Positions 17,092-25,420 of a DNA stretch of 64,000 nt are shown in pieces (the stretch's first letter is position 1; each line of letters begins with the position of its first letter). Below the pieces are notes generated by a model, which was given only the letters and a program-made list of their open reading frames with translations, did not search any database and was not told where the DNA came from. Position numbers and translations under genes: made by a program. The DNA is from Lentilactobacillus otakiensis DSM 19908 = JCM 15040. Its GTDB lineage: Bacteria; Bacillota; Bacilli; Lactobacillales; Lactobacillaceae. The stretch is taken from positions 310,667 to 374,666 of the forward strand of contig NZ_AZED01000011.1 of assembly GCF_001434145.1 (NCBI RefSeq), read 5' to 3'.

Positions 17092-18238
17092 GCGAATCTT
17101 TGTTGAAATGTTTCGTGATAAGCGAACACTCGCGTTGATGTTCGTCGCTCCCCTGTTCATCTTGTCACTGATGTATTTTCTGTTTCAGTCCAACACCAAC
17201 ACGGTTGCCGACATCGGCACCTATAACGTCTCAAGCTCATTGGTCAAAACAATTGATAACAAACACATCAAGATTCATAAGATGACTTCAGACGTGTCGG
17301 CAAAGAAAACGATTCGGGACAAAGATTACGCCGGCTTTATCAAAAAAACTGACGGCAAGCTCACCGTGACCTATCAAAATGCCGATCAAAGTAAAACAGC
17401 TATCATCAAAAAATCAGTTCAAATGGCCTTAATCAAAGTTCAAATGAAACAATTGGTTACCGCGACGAAGAAGTCCAAAACCGGCTTGATAAAGATGCAA
17501 GCTCAACTCCAGCAAATTAAGAAACAACTGCCGTCGACAATGAGCAGTCAGATTCCAGCGCCATCGGCACAAAAGAATATGCAAAAACCGACTAATCTGA
17601 AATTAACCCAACATTATCTCTATGGAAAGAGTGATTCGTCATTCTTCACAACTATGTTGCCTGTTTTCTTGGGATTCATGGTGTTCTTCTTTGTTTTCCT
17701 GATTTCTGGGATTTCACTTTTGAATGAACGGAATTCGCGGACCTTGGATCGTCTACTGGCAACACCAGTTAAACGAAGTGAAATCATTTACGGTTACCTG
17801 ACTGGCTATGGGGCTGTTGCGATCATTCAAACTGCCGTTATCGTACTGTTCTGTATCTATGTATTGAGCATCTCCATTCTCGGCAGCATCTGGGTCGTAC
17901 TCCTGATCTGTTTCGCCTTGGCGATGGTCGCGCTTTCGATGGGACTATTTGTTTCAACCTTTGCCGCATCGGAATTTCAAATGGTTCAGTTCATCCCGAT
18001 CGTCGTTATTCCACAGATCTTCTTCTCAGGTTTGATCCCAGTTGCCAACATGGCCGGCTGGCTGCAGGTAATTGCCCACATTATGCCGCTGTACTACGGT
18101 GCCAGTGCATTAACTGACGTCATCCAAAAGCAAGCCAGTTTTTCCGCCGTCATCCCACAATTTTCTGCTATACTGGCATTCTTACTAGTATTCATCATTT
18201 TGAATATGATTGGAATGCGCAAATATCGGAAAGTGTAG
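17069..18238 (+). CDS. ABC-2 type exporter permease
   Basis: A 389-residue membrane protein: an N-terminal helix after MRILTITKRIFVEMFRDKRTLALMFVAPLFIL, a large extracellular domain (about residues 40-185, Lys/Gln-rich), then five helices including FLGFMVFFFVFLISGISLLNERNSRTLDRLLATPVKRSEIIYGYL, the ABC-2 coupling segment. The topology matches YhgE/DrrB-like permeases with an extracellular loop. It overlaps the ATPase gene and directly precedes the TetR gene, so the three form one operon. Confidence 0.9.
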   Translation: MRILTITKRIFVEMFRDKRTLALMFVAPLFILSLMYFLFQSNTNTVADIGTYNVSSSLVKTIDNKHIKIHKMTSDVSAKKTIRDKDYAGFIKKTDGKLTVTYQNADQSKTAIIKKSVQMALIKVQMKQLVTATKKSKTGLIKMQAQLQQIKKQLPSTMSSQIPAPSAQKNMQKPTNLKLTQHYLYGKSDSSFFTTMLPVFLGFMVFFFVFLISGISLLNERNSRTLDRLLATPVKRSEIIYGYLTGYGAVAIIQTAVIVLFCIYVLSISILGSIWVVLLICFALAMVALSMGLFVSTFAASEFQMVQFIPIVVIPQIFFSGLIPVANMAGWLQVIAHIMPLYYGASALTDVIQKQASFSAVIPQFSAILAFLLVFIILNMIGMRKYRKV

Positions 18239-18247
18239 GTGACAGAC

Positions 18248-18898
18248 ATGGCTTCAACGACAATTCAATCGTTTTATTCGGAAGATATTGATTCCACCAA
18301 AGATTTACCACAAAAACAAAAGCAGGTCCTGAAAGCCTGCTTGGAACTATTTGCATCCAAAGGCTTTGAAGCAACAACCACCGCTGACATTGCTGACAAA
18401 GCCGGTGTTAGCCAAGGGACAGTTTATAAACGGTTCAAAACCAAGGAACAATTACTCCAAGCCGTCGTTCAACCATTATTTTCGAAGACCATTCCACGCG
18501 CTGCCAAGGAGTTCTCAGAAGATCTGAATCAGTTCAAGTATGACAGTCTGGCCGATTTCTTGAGACCCACTTTGAAAAACCGACTCACCTTTGCGACAGA
18601 AAACAAGCAGATTATCAAAATTCTATTCATGCAGGCAGCCAACGATCCCCAATTATTATCAGAATTGGTTATCCCAGTTAAGCGCGTGCTCACAACCACC
18701 ATTCCCAATGTGATCGATAAACTCAAAAAACGTCATCTCTTGGTTGACTGGGACACATCGAGAATTTTGGAGTACGTTCTTTCGATCGGTGCCGGCTTCG
18801 GTGCCCAAATTATTTTGTTTGATCGAAAATTCGATTTGGACACTGCGATTGACCAAGCCGTCGAGTTTTTGGTGAAAGGTCTGTCACCGGAAAAATAA
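18248..18898 (+). CDS. TetR/AcrR-family regulator of the exporter operon
   Basis: A 216-residue repressor. The N-terminal helix-turn-helix is clear (LKACLELFASKGFEATTTADIADKAGVSQGTVYKRFKTKEQLLQAV), followed by an all-helical ligand domain. The ATG at 18248 has an AGGTGA ribosome site at good distance and is preferred over the GTG at 18239, which abuts the permease stop. Being last in the operon it would be made together with the exporter and repress it through the two TGAGT-N4-ACTCA palindromes upstream; the inducer is likely a transported compound. Confidence 0.88.
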   Translation: MASTTIQSFYSEDIDSTKDLPQKQKQVLKACLELFASKGFEATTTADIADKAGVSQGTVYKRFKTKEQLLQAVVQPLFSKTIPRAAKEFSEDLNQFKYDSLADFLRPTLKNRLTFATENKQIIKILFMQAANDPQLLSELVIPVKRVLTTTIPNVIDKLKKRHLLVDWDTSRILEYVLSIGAGFGAQIILFDRKFDLDTAIDQAVEFLVKGLSPEK

Positions 18899-18916
18899 TT
18901 TATTTTTGTTATTCTG

Positions 18917-19243
18917 TTGACAATCATTAGAACTACGACTATTATTATCATTAAATTTTAATGCTAGTAAATTAAAGCTCTGAAGAGAAGAGTAATTAGC
19001 GAACGAACCCTTAGAGAATCCGGTTGGTGAAAAAGGATGGTTCATAAGCTAACGAACATGAACTCTGAATAGCGGTTTCAAGTTAACGCTTGAACCCCGG
19101 GTGCGACCGTTACATCGCCGAGTATCGTAGTTTGGTACTTTCAGAGGTGTTGGTTGCGAAATCAATACAAATTCAGGGTGGTAAAGCGAAACATTCGCCC
19201 CTCGATCAGATTAATTCTGATGTGAGGGACGAATGTTTTTTTG
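18917..19243 (+). promoter_or_regulatory. Methionine-type T-box leader of luxS, with promoter
   Basis: A promoter (TTGACA at 18917-18922, 17 bases, TATTAT at 18940-18945) starts a leader of about 350 bases. Stem I carries a candidate specifier codon ATG (Met) at 19058-19060. The T-box sequence AGGGTGGTAAAGCG at 19175-19188 keeps the TGGT that pairs with the ACCA end of an uncharged tRNA but has AAA where most have ACC. A terminator follows at 19190-19243 (ACATTCG...CGAATGT with a T-run). Uncharged tRNA-Met should allow read-through into luxS. Confidence 0.85.
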
Positions 19244-19311
19244 TTTCTATAAATTCTGATGACAATGCTAGCATTAAAGACAAATTAAAATTATAGGGAG
19301 ATAGATTATTT

Positions 19312-19785
19312 ATGGCAAAAGTTGAAAGTTTTACATTGGATCACACAAAGGTTAAAGCACCATACGTTCGTTTAATTACAACTGAAACCGGTTCTAAGGG
19401 GGATGTTGTTTCAAATTTTGACTTACGATTAACCCAACCAAACGAAACCGCAATTCCAACTGCCGGACTGCATACAATCGAGCATTTATTTGCCAGCCTG
19501 CTCCGTGACCGTCTGGATGGCGTGATTGACTGTTCACCGTTTGGATGTCGCACGGGTTTTCATTTGATTACTTGGGGTGAGCACAGCACTACCGAAGTTG
19601 CTGAAGCTTTGAAGGGTTCACTCGAAGAAATTGCCAACAAAGTTGAATGGAAGGATGTTCCTGGCGTTGATAAATACAGCTGTGGGAACTACCGCGATCA
19701 TTCATTATTCTCAGCTAAGGAATGGAGTAAGAAGATCTTGGATGAGGGGATTTCGAATGATCCTTATGAAAGACATGTGATTTAG
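19312..19785 (+). CDS. luxS: S-ribosylhomocysteine lyase
   Basis: A 157-residue metalloenzyme that splits S-ribosylhomocysteine into homocysteine and DPD, the precursor of autoinducer-2. The metal ligands His54 and His58 (HTIEH, with Glu57 as base) and Cys124 (SCGNY) are present, as is the catalytic Cys79 in FGCRTGF. Length matches the family. It lies behind a Met T-box and ahead of metE and metF, so here it serves homocysteine recycling in the activated methyl cycle; signalling by AI-2 is possible but not shown. Confidence 0.97.
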   Translation: MAKVESFTLDHTKVKAPYVRLITTETGSKGDVVSNFDLRLTQPNETAIPTAGLHTIEHLFASLLRDRLDGVIDCSPFGCRTGFHLITWGEHSTTEVAEALKGSLEEIANKVEWKDVPGVDKYSCGNYRDHSLFSAKEWSKKILDEGISNDPYERHVI

Positions 19786-19805
19786 ATTTCCATTGCTTTG
19801 CTTTT

Positions 19806-19944
19806 CGTTTTTACTACTACTGCTGAAACGTGCTCCCCAAGCCAGCTCCCTCCGCTTTATCCAACAATGAGCCTCGATGCACAAACCGCATCAAAACTCA
19901 TTGTTAAATAAATGCTCAGGAGCTAACCGGCTTGGGTCGCACTC
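19806..19944. repeat. Interspersed palindromic repeat, copy 1
   Basis: The element starts CGTTTTTACT and contains AACGTGCTC..CAAGCCAGC and TCCGCTTTATCCAA, all shared with the copy at 48223. Its ends pair: GTGC with GCAC, CCAAGCC with GGCTTGG and GCTCC with GGAGC, around an inner AACAATGAG/CTCATTGTT hairpin. It fills the luxS-metE gap and ends 20 bases before the metE start, so it may also act as a terminator or RNA-stability element. Confidence 0.7.
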
Positions 19945-19964
19945 TAACCTAGGAGGTTACCACT

Positions 19965-22250
19965 ATGACAACAACCATCATCGGCTTTCCACGCATTGGT
20001 CATCATCGTGAATTAAAATTTGCTACCGAACATTACTGGAAAAATAAAATTGACCAATCTGAATTACTTAAAACCGCTTATGAGATCCGCAAGAACCATT
20101 GGCAAGCACAACAAGCTGCCGGCATCGACCTGATTCCTGTCGGTGACTTCTCATTCTTTGACGGCGTCTTGGACACTGCCAATCTTTTGAACATCATTCC
20201 CGACCGATACAAGGCACTGCACCTTTCACCTCTTGACGAATATTTCGCTCAAGCCCGTGGCTACCAAAACGGCTCTGAAACTGTCAAAGCTTTACCAATG
20301 AAGAAATGGTTCAACACCAATTACCATTACATTGTCCCAGAATTTTCAAAATCAACTGATATCAAACTCGTTGGGGCCAAATTGTTCGACGAGGTTGACG
20401 AAGCCCTTAAGTTGGGCATCAACACCAAGGCTGTCATTACCGGTCCTTACACCCTCTTAAAACTCAGCCGCTTCATCGATGGCACGACGCCAAATGACTT
20501 TGTCGATGCCTTAATCAGCGCCTACTCTGCTGTCATCAAGCGTCTTAACCAGCAGGGAGTTGACTGGATTCAAATCGACGAACCCGCACTCAGCTTCGAT
20601 GTCGATTCCGCAGAAAAATCATTATTCGACAAGTTATACCAAGGCATTCTGGCAGCTAAAGGGTCTGCTAAAATTCTCCTGCAAAACTATTTTGGCGATA
20701 TCCGAGATATTTACAATGATGTCACCAGCCTCGATTTTGATGGCATCGGCTTGGACTTTGTTGAAGGTAAGTACAACTTGGAACTGGTTAAACAAAATGG
20801 TTTTCCAGCTGACAAAGTGCTCTTCGCGGGCGTCGTTAATGGCAAGAACATCTGGCGCAACCATTATGCCAAGACCATCGACTTGCTAAACAGTCTCAAT
20901 ACTGATGCAAAAGTTGTCTTAAGCAGCTCGGCTTCCCTGCTCCACGTGCCATATACCGCGGAAGATGAAACCAAGGTACCGTCAGACGTCAAGCAGCATT
21001 TGGCTTTCGCTATTGAAAAGCTCGCTGAAATCAAAGAACTTGATTCAATCTATCACGATGAAGCCGATGGCAAAGCCGCTTTGGACAAAAACGACGCGCT
21101 CTTCCGCAACGTCAAGCATCCCTTCAATGAAGCGGTTCATGACCGAATTTCAAGCTTGACTGACGCAGACTATACCCGTTTACCTGCACGCGCTGAACGG
21201 GAAAAGATTCAAAAGAAAGAATTCAACTTACCAATTTTGCCAACCACCACGATTGGCTCATTCCCACAGACCAAGGACGTTCGTCAAAATCGATCCAAGC
21301 TTCGCAAAGGTGAAATCACTCAAGAAGAATACGACAAGTTCAATGAAGATAAAATTCGTCGAATCGTCAAAATTCAAGAAAAAATCGGTTTGGATGTGTT
21401 GGTCCACGGCGAATATGAGCGAAACGACATGGTAGAATACTTTGGCGAAAAATTAGACGGATTTGTCTTCACTCAAAATGGCTGGGTTCAATCATACGGC
21501 ACACGAGGCGTCAAGCCACCAATCATCTGGGGTGACATTAGCCGAACCGCTCCGATTACCGTTGCTGCTTCAGTCTTTGCCAAGAACCTTACCGACAAGC
21601 CAATGAAAGGTATGCTGACAGGGCCGGTTACGATCTTCAACTGGTCATTTCCACGTGAAGATGTCGCCCCTAAAGAATCCGTTACGCAGATTGCCCTGGC
21701 ACTTCAAGATGAAGTCCTCGACTTGGAAAAACACGATATTAAGATTATCCAAATCGACGAACCAGCCTTGCGTGAAAACCTGCCATTAAGAAAATCAAAT
21801 TGGTATTCTGAATACCTCGACTGGGCAGTTCCAGCCTTCCGACTCGTTCACAGCAAAGTTCAACCAAGCACGCAAATCCACACGCATATGTGCTACAGCG
21901 AATTTGGCGACATCATTAAAGCAATCGATGCATTGGATGCCGATGTGATTTCCTTTGAAGCATCACGTGCTGATTTTACTTTGATCGATCAACTAGTTGC
22001 CGCCAAATTCCAGACCGAAGTCGGGCCCGGAGTTTACGACATTCATTCACCACGAATTCCGTCCGAACAAGAGGTTGAAGGTTTGATTAAGCAATTGGTT
22101 GCCAAATTACCAGTTGAAAAAGTTTGGATCAACCCGGACTGTGGCTTGAAGACCCGTTCTGAAGAAGAATCGTTTGAAAGTCTGAAGAACATCGTGGATG
22201 CCACCAAGAAGGTTAGGAGTGAGATCAATGAGCCTAACGGCGTTATTTAA
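19965..22250 (+). CDS. metE: Cobalamin-independent methionine synthase
   Basis: A 761-residue enzyme that moves a methyl group from 5-methyl-tetrahydropteroyl-triglutamate to homocysteine. Both halves of the duplicated barrel are present: the N-terminal TTTIIGFPRIGHHRELKFA and the C-terminal TTTIGSFPQTKDVR. Zinc ligands are in HTHMCYSEF and NPDCGLKTR. AGGAGG precedes the ATG. It is coupled to metF (23-base overlap) and follows luxS, giving a homocysteine-to-methionine unit. Having metE means this organism does not need B12 to make methionine, which matters for reading the ECF unit at 9-14 kb. Confidence 0.97.
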   Translation: MTTTIIGFPRIGHHRELKFATEHYWKNKIDQSELLKTAYEIRKNHWQAQQAAGIDLIPVGDFSFFDGVLDTANLLNIIPDRYKALHLSPLDEYFAQARGYQNGSETVKALPMKKWFNTNYHYIVPEFSKSTDIKLVGAKLFDEVDEALKLGINTKAVITGPYTLLKLSRFIDGTTPNDFVDALISAYSAVIKRLNQQGVDWIQIDEPALSFDVDSAEKSLFDKLYQGILAAKGSAKILLQNYFGDIRDIYNDVTSLDFDGIGLDFVEGKYNLELVKQNGFPADKVLFAGVVNGKNIWRNHYAKTIDLLNSLNTDAKVVLSSSASLLHVPYTAEDETKVPSDVKQHLAFAIEKLAEIKELDSIYHDEADGKAALDKNDALFRNVKHPFNEAVHDRISSLTDADYTRLPARAEREKIQKKEFNLPILPTTTIGSFPQTKDVRQNRSKLRKGEITQEEYDKFNEDKIRRIVKIQEKIGLDVLVHGEYERNDMVEYFGEKLDGFVFTQNGWVQSYGTRGVKPPIIWGDISRTAPITVAASVFAKNLTDKPMKGMLTGPVTIFNWSFPREDVAPKESVTQIALALQDEVLDLEKHDIKIIQIDEPALRENLPLRKSNWYSEYLDWAVPAFRLVHSKVQPSTQIHTHMCYSEFGDIIKAIDALDADVISFEASRADFTLIDQLVAAKFQTEVGPGVYDIHSPRIPSEQEVEGLIKQLVAKLPVEKVWINPDCGLKTRSEEESFESLKNIVDATKKVRSEINEPNGVI

Positions 22251-23124
22251 AACTAAAACCGTCTTTTCGCTGGAAGTCTTTCCACCCAAGAAAAGCTCAC
22301 CCACTGATGCAATCCTGCCAACTCTTAAACGGCTGCAGTCAATCAACCCTGATTTTATTTCGGTCACTTTGGGGGCCGGGGGAACTGAGCATTGCGACGG
22401 AACCGTGGAGATTGCCAATATAATTCAAAACAAACTGAATATTCCGGCGATCTCTCATGTTCCTGGTTTGTATCAAACCAAGTCTGAAGTGTTGGCATTA
22501 CTTGATCGTTTGGATAGTATCAACGTGAAGAACATTTTGGCACTCAGAGGGGATAAGATTCCTGGCAAAGAACCAGCGGGTGATTTCAATCATGCCAATG
22601 AACTGGTTCAATTTGTCCACGAACAACGCCCAGATTTTAGCATTGCCAGCGCGTGTTATCCCAACTGTCACACTGAGGCCCCGGACTTCGTGGACGATAT
22701 CACCCATTTAAAAGAAAAAGTCGATGCCGGCGCTGACCACCTGATCAGTCAGTTATTCTTTGACAATCAAGCATTTTATGATTTCAAAGAAAAGACCGAA
22801 ATTGCTGGCATTCACGTGCCCATTGAAGCGGGGATCATGCCCTGCACCAACAAAAATCAAATTGAACGGATCACCCAAATTTCCGGCGTCCCAATTCCTA
22901 AGAAGTTTGCGGCCATCATGGACCGGTACCAAAATAGTGAAGAAGCGATGTTAGATGCCGGCATCGCCTTTGCGGTCGACCAAATCATCGACTTGGTTTC
23001 CCAGGGTGTTGATGGCATTCATCTTTATACAATGAACAAATCAAAAATTGCTAAACGGATTTGGGATGAAACCAAGTCAGTCTTTGCGGCGGCAGATTTG
23101 GCTAAACAAACTGCAAATCAATAA
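22228..23124 (+). CDS. metF: 5,10-methylenetetrahydrofolate reductase
   Basis: A 298-residue flavin enzyme that supplies methyl-tetrahydrofolate to MetE. The family's start is seen in TVFSLEVFPPKKSS, followed by VTLGAGG, NILALRGD, YPNCHTEAPDF, GADHLISQLFFD and IEAGIMPCTN. A longer in-frame start at 22198 exists, but ATG 22228 has an AGGAG site and gives the normal N-terminus. The start lies inside metE, so the two are translationally coupled. Confidence 0.95.
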   Translation: MSLTALFKTKTVFSLEVFPPKKSSPTDAILPTLKRLQSINPDFISVTLGAGGTEHCDGTVEIANIIQNKLNIPAISHVPGLYQTKSEVLALLDRLDSINVKNILALRGDKIPGKEPAGDFNHANELVQFVHEQRPDFSIASACYPNCHTEAPDFVDDITHLKEKVDAGADHLISQLFFDNQAFYDFKEKTEIAGIHVPIEAGIMPCTNKNQIERITQISGVPIPKKFAAIMDRYQNSEEAMLDAGIAFAVDQIIDLVSQGVDGIHLYTMNKSKIAKRIWDETKSVFAAADLAKQTANQ

Positions 23125-23179
23125 AAAATAGCTGTGTCAACGTAATCGGCTTGAACGATTAGATGACACAGCTATTTTG
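23124..23179. terminator. Terminator after metE-metF
   Basis: AATAGCTGTGTCA pairs with TGACACAGCTATT, with an extra TAATCG/CGATTA upper stem and A/T tracts on both sides, so it can act in both directions. Confidence 0.85.
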
Positions 23180-23213
23180 ATGTGACCATTCAACTTGGAG
23201 GAGATGAGCTGGT

Positions 23214-23324
23214 CTAATTGCCAATGTAATTCAAACGCGGGCGATGGGTCATTCGACTCACAATCATCAAGACAACTGCTGTAGCAGCGATTCCCGACGT
23301 ATAGTAAATTCTTTTCCGATTCAT
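23214..23324 (-). CDS. Small single-span membrane protein (36 aa)
   Basis: A short frame beginning MNRKRIYYTSG, then the hydrophobic stretch IAATAVVLMIV, then SRMTHRPRLNYIGN and a stop. The layout is a basic N-terminus, one membrane helix and a basic tail. A GGAAG ribosome site lies about 6 bases upstream of the ATG. No family is recognised. A TTG-started frame overlapping it in another phase lacks these features. It would end close to the metF terminator. Confidence 0.45.
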   Translation of the reverse strand: MNRKRIYYTSGIAATAVVLMIVSRMTHRPRLNYIGN

Positions 23325-23778
23325 TCAACGACTTCCTTTCATTTATACCTAGTGAACACTATTTGCTTGAAGAAAGATAACTTGGAGGAGACTTTCTTCT
23401 AATCAACGATTAAGACTTGGCTGCGATTCTCAATTCGCATTAACCATTGAGATAACTTGGTGCATCCCTTCTTTCTCGTTTGATTGTTTATAGATTACCC
23501 GTGCCAACTTAATCGAAGCTTAAATCCAGTCATTTTTCGGGTGATTGTTCAGAGGCTTAAGAAAAACGCTAAAATTGAAATTTCAGGCCCTAAATGTTAA
23601 AGATTACTTAACATTTTAGTGGCCGTTAAAAAGCCCGATATAACGGTATTCTATTAATGACATTCTTATGCTGGGTATTTGACTTTGGTTATAACTATGA
23701 TAATATAACAGTGGGGAGAGATTGATGGCCAGCACATCAATCCAATTGTCGTCGAAGTCTTTTAAGGAGATGGCAACT
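23325..23778. other. Intergenic region with hairpin and spx promoter; no gene seen
   Basis: No convincing gene is seen in this stretch. It holds a strong stem-loop at 23586-23624 (GGCC-TAAATGTTAA pairing with TTAACATTTTA-GGCC) with no T-run after it, a small GAAGAAAG/CTTTCTTC hairpin at about 23370-23401, and a likely promoter for the Spx-like gene (TTGACT near 23680, with TAATAT about 16 bases on). Confidence 0.5.
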
Positions 23779-24189
23779 ATGCTCAACTTATATGTAGCAC
23801 CCAGCAGTTCCTCGTGCCGGCGGGCAAAAAGATGGTTACTCGATCATGATATTCCATTCAATGAAAGAGACATCTCCAAACACCCTTTAACCCACGACGA
23901 ACTCAAACAGATTCTGCGTTTATCTGAAAATGGGACTGAAGACCTCATCTCGACCCGATGCATCAGTTACAAGAAACTCAAAGTTAATTTTGACAACTTA
24001 CGAATTTCCCAGCTAATTGACTTGATGGTTGAGCATCAGGATTTGATCCGTCGGCCACTGATTTTTAACGACCGACAGCTTCAGGTAGGCTTTAGCGAAG
24101 AAAACATCCGGAGTTTCCTGCCCAGAGCGGCTAGAAAAGCATTACTGGATGTGATGTTGGAAAATGCTGAATCGGGAGTCACTGCGTGA
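23779..24189 (+). CDS. Spx/ArsC-family regulator with SxxC instead of CxxC
   Basis: A 136-residue thioredoxin-fold protein of the Spx group, which bind the RNA polymerase alpha subunit and redirect transcription under thiol stress. The start LNLYVAPSSSSCRRAKRWL matches Spx, but the first Cys of the CxxC redox switch is Ser10; only Cys13 remains. The family's RP-I region is kept as LIRRPLIFNDRQLQVGF. The ATG at 23779 is chosen because AAGGAG is 9 bases away; earlier in-frame ATGs lie on or before that site. Loss of the disulfide suggests a redox-insensitive paralogue. A terminator follows. Confidence 0.85.
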   Translation: MLNLYVAPSSSSCRRAKRWLLDHDIPFNERDISKHPLTHDELKQILRLSENGTEDLISTRCISYKKLKVNFDNLRISQLIDLMVEHQDLIRRPLIFNDRQLQVGFSEENIRSFLPRAARKALLDVMLENAESGVTA

Positions 24190-24212
24190 AGAAAATTAAA
24201 CAACAAATAATA

Positions 24213-24252
24213 GAAGCTGAACGGTTTGAATTACCGCGAGCTTCTTTTTTTC
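24213..24252 (+). terminator. Terminator of the spx-like gene
   Basis: GAAGCT...ACGG pairs with CCG...AGCTTC and is followed by a run of seven or more T. Confidence 0.85.
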
Positions 24253-24310
24253 TGGTATTATAGATAATGTGTTCATTAATTATTCATTTTATTGCCTGGG
24301 AGGGTTGCCT

Positions 24311-24340
24311 ATGTCTATGTCTATGTCTATGTCTATGTCT
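24311..24340 (+). repeat. Hexanucleotide tandem repeat (ATGTCT x5) at a start codon
   Basis: Five exact ATGTCT units encode Met-Ser repeats at the very N-terminus of the YdcF-like protein. Each unit supplies a potential ATG start. The unit is a multiple of three, so copy-number change lengthens or shortens the N-terminus and moves the ribosome-site distance of internal ATGs without changing frame. Confidence 0.9.
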
Positions 24341-25402
24341 ATTTTGATACCAACAGCCATTTTATTGGTCGGATTGCTCAGCCTGTTTTCTACATATTTG
24401 ATTAAACGACGGAATTCACTGCTGCTCGGGGTCTGGGCCAACCTTTCCCTGTTAGTCATGCTGATCCTTTTCATTCAACTGATTTCTATCTATAATAACC
24501 GTTTTTGGGTCATCGGTTTTAGTCTGTTGATCGCACTTGTATCAATCATCGTCTTTTTGGGATTAACCCTCAGCTTTGTCTTTTTCTTCATCAATGCATT
24601 TATTGTCTGGCGGCGCGAAGGATATAGCTTAAGCAGTTCGCTCACTTTGATTGCGGGAGTTGGCGTGGTTGGCGTCGATATCCTATTCTTCTTTAACCCT
24701 CAGTTCGGCCCAGCTTGGCTGCAGGCATTTGCGACAACCTTTTTGACCCTATTGATCGGGTACGTGATGCTGACCGTATGGAATACCATTTCATCGATCA
24801 TTTTGTATCGGCTATACTTTCCCAAGAAAGATAAGGATTACATCATTGTCTTAGGCAGTGGGTTGATCGATGGTTATAAAGTCGGTCGACTGCTGGGAAA
24901 TCGAATCAACAAAGGGATTCAGTTCTACCACGAAGAGATTGCCGAAACCGGCAAGCATCCCAAGCTGATATTTTCTGGCGGCCAAGGCGGTGACGAACTC
25001 CTGCCAGAAGGTGAAGCGATGCAGAAATATGCGGTTGAACATGGCGTGCCTGAAACGGATACCTTGATTGAAAACAAATCCGTCAACACCAAAGAAAACC
25101 TCCAGTTTTCCCGCCAGATCATCGAAAAAGACAGCGGTAAGACTGACAGTAAAGTGATTTTCGTCAGCAACAACTATCACACACTACGCGCCGGCATTTA
25201 TGCCCGCAAATTAAAATTTGATGCGACCGGCGTCGGTGCACCAACACCATTTTATTTCCTGCCAAATGCGGTTATTCGCGAACACTTGGCATTCTTAGTC
25301 ATGAACAAGCGTTGGAATATCGCCATCTTCATTGGCATCATTTTATTAGCAATCATCATGGGTCTCACGGTCGCATTTGTCCCCATGACCCCAATTAAAT
25401 AA
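24311..25402 (+). CDS. YdcF-family (DUF218) membrane protein
   Basis: A 363-residue protein with about five to six membrane helices in residues 10-180 and a C-terminal DUF218/YdcF domain. The domain is marked by YIIVLGSGLIDG, a GRLLGNRINKGIQFYHE helix, LIFSGGQGGDE, EGEAMQKYAVEHGVP, the ENKSVNTKENLQFS motif and VIFVSNNYHTLRAGIYARKL. Family members (SanA/ElyC-like) are linked to envelope integrity and lipid-carrier metabolism, but biochemical function is not settled. The start at 24311 is chosen from GGGAGGG six bases upstream. The next gene follows by 18 bases, so the two form an envelope-related operon. Confidence 0.85.
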   Translation: MSMSMSMSMSILIPTAILLVGLLSLFSTYLIKRRNSLLLGVWANLSLLVMLILFIQLISIYNNRFWVIGFSLLIALVSIIVFLGLTLSFVFFFINAFIVWRREGYSLSSSLTLIAGVGVVGVDILFFFNPQFGPAWLQAFATTFLTLLIGYVMLTVWNTISSIILYRLYFPKKDKDYIIVLGSGLIDGYKVGRLLGNRINKGIQFYHEEIAETGKHPKLIFSGGQGGDELLPEGEAMQKYAVEHGVPETDTLIENKSVNTKENLQFSRQIIEKDSGKTDSKVIFVSNNYHTLRAGIYARKLKFDATGVGAPTPFYFLPNAVIREHLAFLVMNKRWNIAIFIGIILLAIIMGLTVAFVPMTPIK

Positions 25403-25420
25403 AGAACTTAGGAGAACCTC

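Noticed and set aside
24311..24340. On/off phase variation by the ATGTCT repeat
   Set aside because: The unit length is six, so slippage keeps the frame; only length or efficiency modulation is plausible.
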